From assembly GCA_964550665.1 (NCBI GenBank), contig CAZJZW010000022.1, positions 1 to 9,154 on the forward strand: DNA of 9,154 nucleotides, given 5' to 3'. Positions 4,222 to 9,154 of the stretch are shown one piece after another. Source of the stretch: JAUPTX01 sp964550665 (GTDB lineage Bacteria > Patescibacteriota > Minisyncoccia > Phycocordibacterales > CSBR16-119). Within the stretch, counting starts at the first letter, position 1. Every line of letters begins with the position of its first letter. Under the pieces are notes generated by a model. It had not been told where the DNA came from. It ran no database searches and saw only the letters and a list, made by a program, of their open reading frames with translations. A program made the position numbers and the translations under genes.

Positions 4222-6024
4222 CTAACTATTGTCTCCTGACTTCATCATTTTCAAGAAAACATCTTGAGGAATATTTACTTTGCCCATCCCAGCCATTTTC
4301 TTTTTACCTTTCTTTTGTTTTTCACGAAGTTTCATCTTTCGAGTAATATCTCCCCCGTACATATGCTGAGTAACGTCTTTTCGAAAGGCTTTTATAGTCG
4401 CAGATGAAAGGATTCTCCCGAGAGCTTTTCCTTGGATTTTCATTTCAAACATTTGTCTTGGTAAAATCTTGTGGAGTTTTTCTACTGCTTTTTCTGCTTC
4501 TTCTTCTGCTCGTCGTCGGGAAATCACTCTTGAGAAAGCCAACACTGGTTCGTCGGCAACCAAAATATCGAGTCGAGTTACATCCGCTGGTCTATCTTCG
4601 GCGATTTCATATGAAATAGACGCATACCCAGAAGATGTGCTTTTAAGGTTATCGAAAAAGTTTCTCATCAGCTCTCGAAGAGGCATCTCGACATGAAGAG
4701 ATGATCGGTCTCCAAAGTTTTCGATTTCTTTTGCTTCCCCTTCGTGTTCAAAAAGAAGTTGCATAATCGGTCCGATATATTCTGTTGGAGAAATAATTTT
4801 CACTAAAACCCAAGGTTCTAGGACCTGCGTTGTTTCACCATCGTTAGGGAAATTATGCGGAGAATATACCATTTCCTCTTTTCCGTTTTTATATTTCACT
4901 TTGTACGTGATAGAAGGAGTTGTAACAACCAAAGAAAGATTGAACTCTCTTTTTATTCTCTCAGAAACAATCTCGAGGTGAAGCATCCCTAGAAAACCAC
5001 ATCGAAAACCTCGGCCTAAAGCACCTGAAGATTCTTCTTCGTATGTAAGAGACGAGTCAGAAAGTTTGAGTTTCCCTAAAGATGCTTTGAGTTCCTCAAA
5101 ATCATCTTGGCTTTCAGGATAAAGTGATGCCCAGACCACAGGAGACGGATTCATATACCCAGGAAGAGCTGGCAGAATTTTTTTCTCAAACGTGATCGTG
5201 TCTCCAACACTCGCAATACCCGGCTTTTTAATTCCAGTTACTATGTAGCCGATTTCTCCTGCAGAAATTTTCTCTTTCGCCACAGGGTCAGGAGAAAAAG
5301 TTCCGACTTCAAGAGAAATAAATTTTTCATTTGCTCCGTGGAATTTAAGTGATGTATTTTTTGTAATCTCTCCATCGATAACTCGCACATAGACAATAAC
5401 ACCTTTGTGGTTTGAATATTCAAAATCGAAAACAAGAGCTCGGAAACCATCAGCACCCGTTAAGAGTTCTTTTGGTGGGGGAATTTCTTTCACTACTCGC
5501 TCGAGAAGTGCCGGCACACCTTCACCGGTTTTCCCGGAGACGCACATGATCGATTCTTCCGAAACACCAAGAAGCATTGCGACTTCTGTTTTCACTTCAT
5601 CGACTCGAGCTAAGGGTGAGTCTATCTTAGAAAGCACGGGAATAATCTTAAGTCCTCCCTTTTGAGCCATACCAAGCGTAGTGAAGGTTTGAGCTTGAAC
5701 ACCTTGGGTTGAGTCAACCAAAAGTATAGAGCCTTCCACAGCCTTCAGAGCACGAGAAACTTCATATGAGAAATCAATGTGTCCTGGAGTATCGATAAGG
5801 TTTAAAACATAGTCTTTTCCATCTACCTTAAAATCCATACGGACTGGTTGCATTTTGATAGTAATACCCCGTTCTTGTTCGAGCTCCATTTTATCCAAAA
5901 CCTGAGCTCGCATTTTACGTGCCTCGATAGTATTCGTCACCTCAAGCATTCGATCTGCCAGAGTCGATTTTCCGTGGTCAATATGAGCAATAATTGAGAA
6001 ATTTCTGATATTTTCTAGATTCAT
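4222..6024 (-). CDS. lepA: Elongation factor 4 (LepA), ribosomal back-translocase GTPase
   Basis: A full-length 600-residue translational GTPase that acts on ribosomes in the cytoplasm. G1 is AHIDHGKST (13-21), the switch region ERGITIK is at 51-57, and G3 is DTPGH (78-82). G4 reads SKID (132-135) instead of the usual NKID, and G5 SGK (163-165) instead of SAK. The EF4-specific C-terminal domain is present (DVTQHMYGGDITRKMKLREKQKKGKKKMAGMGKVNIPQ). The start at 6022-6024 opens with the canonical MNLENIRNFSIIAHIDHGKST. That ATG belongs to one copy of a 6-bp target duplication made by a 113-bp insertion, so it is a recreated start overlapping the stop of an upstream frame as ATGA. No Shine-Dalgarno sequence precedes it; translation probably depends on coupling. 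It is convergent with the 36-codon gene. Confidence 0.97.
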   Translation of the reverse strand: MNLENIRNFSIIAHIDHGKSTLADRMLEVTNTIEARKMRAQVLDKMELEQERGITIKMQPVRMDFKVDGKDYVLNLIDTPGHIDFSYEVSRALKAVEGSILLVDSTQGVQAQTFTTLGMAQKGGLKIIPVLSKIDSPLARVDEVKTEVAMLLGVSEESIMCVSGKTGEGVPALLERVVKEIPPPKELLTGADGFRALVFDFEYSNHKGVIVYVRVIDGEITKNTSLKFHGANEKFISLEVGTFSPDPVAKEKISAGEIGYIVTGIKKPGIASVGDTITFEKKILPALPGYMNPSPVVWASLYPESQDDFEELKASLGKLKLSDSSLTYEEESSGALGRGFRCGFLGMLHLEIVSERIKREFNLSLVVTTPSITYKVKYKNGKEEMVYSPHNFPNDGETTQVLEPWVLVKIISPTEYIGPIMQLLFEHEGEAKEIENFGDRSSLHVEMPLRELMRNFFDNLKSTSSGYASISYEIAEDRPADVTRLDILVADEPVLAFSRVISRRRAEEEAEKAVEKLHKILPRQMFEMKIQGKALGRILSSATIKAFRKDVTQHMYGGDITRKMKLREKQKKGKKKMAGMGKVNIPQDVFLKMMKSGDNS

Positions 6025-6143
6025 CCCGATAGTGACAGGTCGCGGTCGTCCGAGACACTGCTATATTTAATCCTATAATTTACTTTAAGTCTTATTTTTA
6101 AATGGTTTTCCCATGAGCGACCGCGGTCACTATCGGGATTCAT
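6021..6143 (-). CDS. 40-codon upstream frame across the insertion, coupled to lepA
   Basis: This frame starts at the upstream copy of the lepA start codon (ATGAAT, 6138-6143) and reads through the whole inserted element. Its TGA (6021-6023) overlaps the lepA ATG as ATGA. The 40-residue product is arginine- and serine-rich (begins MNPDSDRGRSWENH, ends DDRDLSLSG) and is unlikely to have a function of its own. It sits 12 bases behind an extended -10 box, so ribosomes entering at the original site would translate it and could restart at lepA. The frame is certain from the sequence; its translation is inferred. Confidence 0.6.
   Translation of the reverse strand: MNPDSDRGRSWENHLKIRLKVNYRIKYSSVSDDRDLSLSG
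6025..6137. mobile_element. MITE-like insertion with inverted ends and 6-bp target duplication
   Basis: The right end (6118-6137) is a 20-base arm. The left end carries the same sequence inverted as CCCGATAGTGAC (6025-6036) and CGCGGTCG (6041-6048), interrupted by AGGT (6037-6040). The 69-base core is AT-rich and encodes no transposase. ATTCAT flanks the element on both sides (6019-6024 and 6138-6143), a classic target-site duplication, and on the - strand it is ATGAAT, the lepA start. A long attenuator hairpin is the alternative, but it would not explain the flanking repeat or the clean join of the two flanks when the element is removed. Confidence 0.8.
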
Positions 6144-6155
6144 ATCAATAACTTG

Positions 6156-6164
6156 ATATTACCA
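6156..6164 (-). promoter_or_regulatory. Probable original lepA promoter (extended -10)
   Basis: On the - strand TGGTAATAT (hexamer 6156-6161) lies 12 bases before the upstream ATG copy at 6141-6143. Before the insertion this would have been the lepA promoter, with a leader of about 6 nt. It now lies about 130 bases from the lepA ATG. A 7-bp inverted repeat (6142-6148 with 6153-6159) overlaps it. The -35 region is weak. Confidence 0.45.
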
Positions 6165-6171
6165 GAGAAAC

Positions 6172-6206
6172 CAAAAAAGAAAAGCCGTCTTACGCAGACG
6201 ACTTTC
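6172..6206 (-). terminator. Intrinsic terminator on the lepA side of the broken small gene
   Basis: A 10-bp stem (6182-6191 with 6197-6206, loop TACGC) is followed on the - strand by TTTTCTTTTTT. One pair is G-U only in the - strand RNA, so it acts on - strand transcripts. It closes the small gene at about 6191-6386 and shields lepA from it. Confidence 0.85.
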
Positions 6207-6386
6207 TGTTCTTGGGGTCGACCCATTTGATTGACAATATACCATCTTGAAGTAGGTCCTTATCTACAATATACCCGGCTTCTTCCATTCCTTTTGGAAT
6301 CACTACCGTTTTCATTGATTCTTTCTTTAGCCAACTCAAGCGCCTAGAAAAAGAATCGATGATGACTGGTTTTTCTTTTTACCCAT
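6191..6386 (-). pseudogene. Small, apparently frame-broken gene of unknown function
   Basis: On the - strand an ATG at 6384-6386, 6 bases after AAAGG, opens MGKKKNQSSS and soon hits a stop. The -1 frame is open across the same region and looks protein-like: PVIIDSFSRRLSWLKKES, then MKTVVIPKGMEEAGYIVDKD, then LLQDGI. The frames would join at the A-rich GAAAAAC near the start, so a one-base indel, a sequencing error or a -1 slip would restore about 60 codons. An in-frame ATG at 6313-6315 could instead start a shorter product. The end is near 6191, inside the terminator stem, but I could not fix the last codons by hand. The family is not recognised. The dedicated terminator supports a once-real gene. 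Confidence 0.4.
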
Positions 6387-6454
6387 GTGCACCTTTTTAT
6401 ATAGTGTAACTACAAAAATGTATTTAATCAATTCTTCTCAAAAAATGAATTTTC

Positions 6455-6463
6455 TGGCATAAT
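6455..6463 (+). promoter_or_regulatory. Extended -10 promoter of rel
   Basis: TG (6455-6456), one base, then CATAAT (6458-6463), followed by 8 bases and the ATG at 6472. The expected transcription start is only about 2 nt before the start codon, so the message would be almost leaderless. TTCTCA about 18 bases upstream is a poor -35. Confidence 0.55.
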
Positions 6464-6471
6464 TCTCTCAT

Positions 6472-7944
6472 ATGGCAAACGTGCAAGAAATTTTGGATGC
6501 TTTTCCTAAAAAGATGAAGATTTCAGAGGGTGATAAAAAATGGATCATAAAGGGTTTCGATTTTGCAGAAAAATCACATGAAGGACAAAAACGAGCCAGC
6601 GGTGAACCATATTTCAATCACGTTTTTGAAGTGGCAAAAACTTTAGCCAAACTTGGTATGGATCCTAAAACTGTTGTTGCCGGAATTCTCCACGATACTA
6701 TCGAAGACACACCCACAACAGAAGCAGAGATCGAAGAAGAATTTGGTAAAGAGGTTTTATTTCTCGTAAATGGAGTTACGAAACTTGGAACACTTAAATA
6801 TCGCGGACGAGAGCGACACGTCGAATCTCTTCGAAAGTTTTTCGTAGCGATGGCAGAAGACGTCAGAGTAATTATCATCAAGCTTGCCGACCGACTACAC
6901 AACGTTTCGACTTTAAAACATTTAAAACCAGAAAAAGCGAAACGTATCGCACTTGAAACAATCGAAATCCACGCGCCCCTTGCAAACAGACTCGGTATGT
7001 GGAAATTAAAAGGACAACTAGAGGATCTTGCCTTTCCTTTCGCTTATCCTAAAGAAGCCCAGGATTTAGAAAAAATATTAAAGACAAAAAGTAAGGCTGA
7101 TGAAAAATATTTGGACCAAGTATATAAATCTCTCCAAAAAGAATTGGTAAAAAATGGAGTTAAGGCGATAGAGATAAGCTACCGAGTAAAAGGGTTATAC
7201 AGTCTATATAAAAAACTTCAAAACAAAGACATGGATATCGACAAGATTTATGATCTTGTAGCTCTTCGAATTATTGTACCGACCGTAGAGGATTGTTACC
7301 GAGTTCTAGGCATTATACATGGCTCTTGGACGCCGATTCCTGGCCGTATTAAGGATTTTATCGCTTTGCCAAAACCAAACGGTTATAAGAGTATACACAC
7401 GACTATTTTCACAGGGAATGGCGGAATAGCTGAGATCCAGATAAGAACTCCAGAAATGCATGAACAAGCTGAATACGGAGTTGCTTCTTTTTTCGCTTAT
7501 AAGGAAAATATTTTTGAAAACAAAAGTGGGAGTGATACTAAGACAAGTTGGATTGAACAGTTCAAAGAACTTCAAAAAAATGTATCAAACCATGATAACT
7601 TTTTGAAAAACTTAAAAATTGATTTCTTTTCAAAGAGAATTTTCGTCTTCACACCTCAAGGTGATGTTATTGATCTCCCTGATGAGTCAAACGCGATTGA
7701 TTTAGCTTACGCTGTTCACTCAGATATTGGTAACCATATAACAGGTGCAAAAATAAACGGTAAATTTACAAGTATATACACAAAGTTAAAAAATGGAGAT
7801 ATTGTAGAAGTAGAGACAAATGAAAAATCAAACCCGACAAGTAAATGGCTTGATACTGCAAAAACTACTTTGGCTAGAAGACACATCAAGAAATATCTTG
7901 ATGAAAACAGTTTAATAAATAAATTAATAAGTAAGTTTAAATAA
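6472..7944 (+). CDS. RelA/SpoT-type (p)ppGpp synthetase/hydrolase without C-terminal ACT region
   Basis: A 490-residue alarmone enzyme. The N-terminal HD hydrolase domain has H50, H74-D75, E78-D79, D140 and N144 (LHDTIED and KLADRLHN), so the hydrolysis residues appear intact. The synthetase domain follows (about 230-350), with YRVKGLYSLYKKL, YDLVALRIIV, NGYKSIHTT and the catalytic EIQIRT. A TGS domain (about 390-450, IFVFTPQGDVIDLP...GAKINGK) and WLDTAKTTLARRHIKKYL complete it. Long Rel proteins usually reach over 700 residues, with helical, zinc-finger and ACT domains that sense the ribosome; these are absent. The stop is followed by a strong terminator, so the shortness is natural. It probably makes and degrades (p)ppGpp, with regulation limited to the TGS part. 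The TATATGG start has no Shine-Dalgarno sequence. Confidence 0.93.
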   Translation: MANVQEILDAFPKKMKISEGDKKWIIKGFDFAEKSHEGQKRASGEPYFNHVFEVAKTLAKLGMDPKTVVAGILHDTIEDTPTTEAEIEEEFGKEVLFLVNGVTKLGTLKYRGRERHVESLRKFFVAMAEDVRVIIIKLADRLHNVSTLKHLKPEKAKRIALETIEIHAPLANRLGMWKLKGQLEDLAFPFAYPKEAQDLEKILKTKSKADEKYLDQVYKSLQKELVKNGVKAIEISYRVKGLYSLYKKLQNKDMDIDKIYDLVALRIIVPTVEDCYRVLGIIHGSWTPIPGRIKDFIALPKPNGYKSIHTTIFTGNGGIAEIQIRTPEMHEQAEYGVASFFAYKENIFENKSGSDTKTSWIEQFKELQKNVSNHDNFLKNLKIDFFSKRIFVFTPQGDVIDLPDESNAIDLAYAVHSDIGNHITGAKINGKFTSIYTKLKNGDIVEVETNEKSNPTSKWLDTAKTTLARRHIKKYLDENSLINKLISKFK

Positions 7945-7947
7945 AGA

Positions 7948-7984
7948 AATAAATAGCCCGGCGCTTTGTGCCGGGCTATTTATT
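7948..7984. terminator. Strong bidirectional terminator between rel and parB
   Basis: A 15-bp perfect stem (7948-7962 with 7970-7984, loop GCTTTGT) has core GCCCGGC/GCCGGGC and A/T arms on both sides. It begins 4 bases after the rel stop and ends 2 bases before the parB stop, serving both convergent genes. Confidence 0.93.
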
Positions 7985-7986
7985 CT

Positions 7987-9081
7987 TTACAAAGAAAACT
8001 TAGAAATATTGTACAGATCTGCGTCTTCTTCTGATTTCGTCATTTCATCTTTTGACCTATCATCGAGTAGCGACATCTCTTCATCACTGAGCCCAAGTGA
8101 ACTTACGTCAACTTTTTCATCACTAGTTTCTATACCCTCTTCTCTCCTTATTTCATTTAAAGCTTCTACAACTTTATTTTCGGGCAAAGTATGTTTTTCT
8201 TTCACTTCGTTTTTATCCATATGATTCTGAAGTAAGTGGTTTCTTCCCAAAGGTTGTTTGGACTGTATTGCTTGGAAAATAGTTCGTAAATCTTCTTCAG
8301 AGAAAAAGTCGATTGTTATTTTTCCACCTTTGTCTTTTCTATTTATTAAAACTCTTGTTCCAAGGGATTCTTGCAGACTGTTTTGAATTTCTTCAATTTC
8401 AGGATCAGGCAAGGTATCTCTTCTTCGAACTCTATCAGTAGCGATCTCCCTAGCGATTCTTTCTGCCTCTCTTACCGTGATTTTTTTATAAACAATCTCT
8501 TTGAACAAAACAGCTTGCTCATCTGGTCTGTCAGAAAGCATAAGGAGTGGGCGTGTGTGACCCTCACTTATTTTACCCTGACCAAGTCCATCCAAAATCT
8601 CTTGAGGCATTTGTAACAGGCGCAAAGAGTTTGAAACATATTCACGACTCTTCCCTACCTTTTTACCAATTTCTTTGTGAGATAAATCAAATTCAGAACT
8701 TAAACGCGAGAAAGACCTAGCTCTATCCACTGGATTTAAATCTTCTCTTTGTAGGTTCTCGATAATAGCAAGTTCGAGCTTCATCATCGGATCTTGATCT
8801 TTTCTGATAACCGCAGGCACCTGAAGAAGTCCAGCCAGTCGTGAAGCTCGTAAGCGTCGTTCTCCAGCGATTAATTCATATTCTACAACAATACCTCCGT
8901 CTGGTTTTTCATGTTCAATGCGCGTCACTACAAGAGGTTGAAGGACTCCGTACTGACGTATAGAGTCAGCAAGATCTTTTAACCTAGCCTCATCAAACTC
9001 ACGCCTCGGTTGATATGGATTTGGATTAATTTTATTTACATCAATAAAAAATATTGAGTCACTGTATAATTCTGGTTGCAT
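7987..9081 (-). CDS. parB: ParB/Spo0J-family chromosome partition protein
   Basis: A 364-residue CTP-dependent DNA clamp that loads at parS sites and spreads along DNA for chromosome segregation. The N-terminal ParB/Srx domain has INPNPYQPRREFDEARLKDLADSI (18-41), the CTP-binding GERRLR (73-78) and ENLQREDLNPVDRA (108-121). A helix-turn-helix lies at about 133-153 (LSHKEIGKKVGKSREYVSNSLRL), followed by the GHTRPLL block. The dimerisation domain is at about 228-272. A further 90 or so residues follow, rich in E, D, S and K, ending in EEDADLYNISKFSL; most ParBs stop near the dimerisation domain. No parA and no convincing parS lie in the window. The ATG is 6 bases after an extended -10 box, so a leaderless message is likely. 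Confidence 0.95.
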   Translation of the reverse strand: MQPELYSDSIFFIDVNKINPNPYQPRREFDEARLKDLADSIRQYGVLQPLVVTRIEHEKPDGGIVVEYELIAGERRLRASRLAGLLQVPAVIRKDQDPMMKLELAIIENLQREDLNPVDRARSFSRLSSEFDLSHKEIGKKVGKSREYVSNSLRLLQMPQEILDGLGQGKISEGHTRPLLMLSDRPDEQAVLFKEIVYKKITVREAERIAREIATDRVRRRDTLPDPEIEEIQNSLQESLGTRVLINRKDKGGKITIDFFSEEDLRTIFQAIQSKQPLGRNHLLQNHMDKNEVKEKHTLPENKVVEALNEIRREEGIETSDEKVDVSSLGLSDEEMSLLDDRSKDEMTKSEEDADLYNISKFSL

Positions 9082-9087
9082 GATGAT

Positions 9088-9096
9088 ATTTTAACA
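9088..9096 (-). promoter_or_regulatory. Extended -10 box placed for a leaderless parB transcript
   Basis: On the - strand TTTTATGTTAAAATAT is followed by CATC and the ATG, so the TAAAAT hexamer (9088-9093) lies 6 bases from the start codon. This matches the arrangement and, but for one base, the sequence at 3227-3235. The T-run of the upstream terminator directly precedes it. Confidence 0.6.
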
Positions 9097-9102
9097 TAAA
9101 AC

Positions 9103-9129
9103 AAAACCCCAACTGAAGTTGGGGATTTT
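9103..9129. terminator. Intrinsic terminator between the edge tRNA and parB
   Basis: CCCCAAC (9107-9113) pairs with GTTGGGG (9118-9124) around TGAA. On the - strand the stem is followed by TTTTGTTTT. It ends the transcript of the tRNA entering from the right edge and separates it from parB. Confidence 0.85.
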
Positions 9130-9140
9130 GTTAATAATTG

Positions 9141-9154
9141 TGCCGGAAGAGAGA
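9141..9154 (-). tRNA. 3' end of a tRNA running off the window (identity uncertain)
   Basis: On the - strand CTCTC (T-stem 3' strand, with the expected C61), TTCCGGC (acceptor 3' strand) and discriminator A are followed by CA. The other two tRNAs here likewise have genome-encoded ACA after the acceptor, and a terminator follows at the expected distance. The 5' end should read GCCGGAA, which would suit a tRNA-Leu, but the anticodon lies outside the window. Confidence 0.5.

Noticed and set aside
4149..4346. + strand frame overlapping the 36-codon gene and the lepA end
   Set aside because: It starts inside the small gene in a different frame and continues antisense to the conserved EF4 C-terminal domain.
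6025..6137. Riboswitch or ribosomal-protein-type leader for lepA
   Set aside because: The flanking 6-bp direct repeat and clean empty-site reconstruction fit insertion better, and no known riboswitch core is visible.
8009..8616. + strand open frames opposite parB
   Set aside because: Serine/phenylalanine-rich antisense shadows of the acidic tail and helical regions of ParB, with no start signals.

Overview
This 9.15-kb AT-rich stretch most resembles the genome of a reduced bacterium of the Candidate Phyla Radiation (Patescibacteria, probably Parcubacteria-like). That assignment is an inference from several features: a valyl-tRNA synthetase that stops right after its anticodon-binding domain, a PrsW-type membrane protease overlapping it, a stand-alone GIY-YIG nuclease, a Rel protein without its C-terminal regulatory half, several one-helix small proteins, very short intergenic gaps, and start codons only a few bases downstream of -10 boxes with no Shine-Dalgarno sequence. 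No rRNA or species marker is present, so the lineage cannot be fixed further.

Layout. Positions 1-1634 (+) hold the end of valS, prsW and an hsp20 gene, closed by a terminator shared with a convergent orphan gene (1682-2173, -). Positions 2174-2962 form an unusual tRNA-Phe locus on the - strand. An intact tRNA-Phe(GAA) overlaps the 3' end of a GIY-YIG nuclease gene, and displaced pieces of the same tRNA lie on both sides: its 3' end 201 bp downstream, and its 5' end upstream of the nuclease, split by a 43-bp double hairpin. Positions 2963-4077 (-) carry a one-helix membrane protein, tRNA-Arg(CCU), a glutaredoxin-like protein and an FtsB/DivIC-like division protein. Divergent from the last is a 36-codon membrane peptide gene (4108-4218, +), which ends 3 bp from the 3' end of lepA (4222-6024, -).

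The start of lepA carries a 113-bp MITE-like insertion with 20-bp inverted ends and a 6-bp target duplication. The duplication copied the start codon. The old start now opens a 40-codon reading frame across the insertion, ending in an ATGA overlap with the lepA start. Upstream lie a terminator and a small, apparently frame-broken gene. Then come rel (6472-7944, +), a strong shared terminator, parB (7987-9081, -), and the 3' edge of another tRNA at the window end.

Functionally this is mostly core cell machinery: translation (valS, tRNAs, lepA), stress and proteostasis (prsW, hsp20, glutaredoxin, rel), division and segregation (divIC/ftsB-like, parB). The parts that look new are the nuclease/tRNA-Phe locus and the insertion-made translational coupling at lepA.
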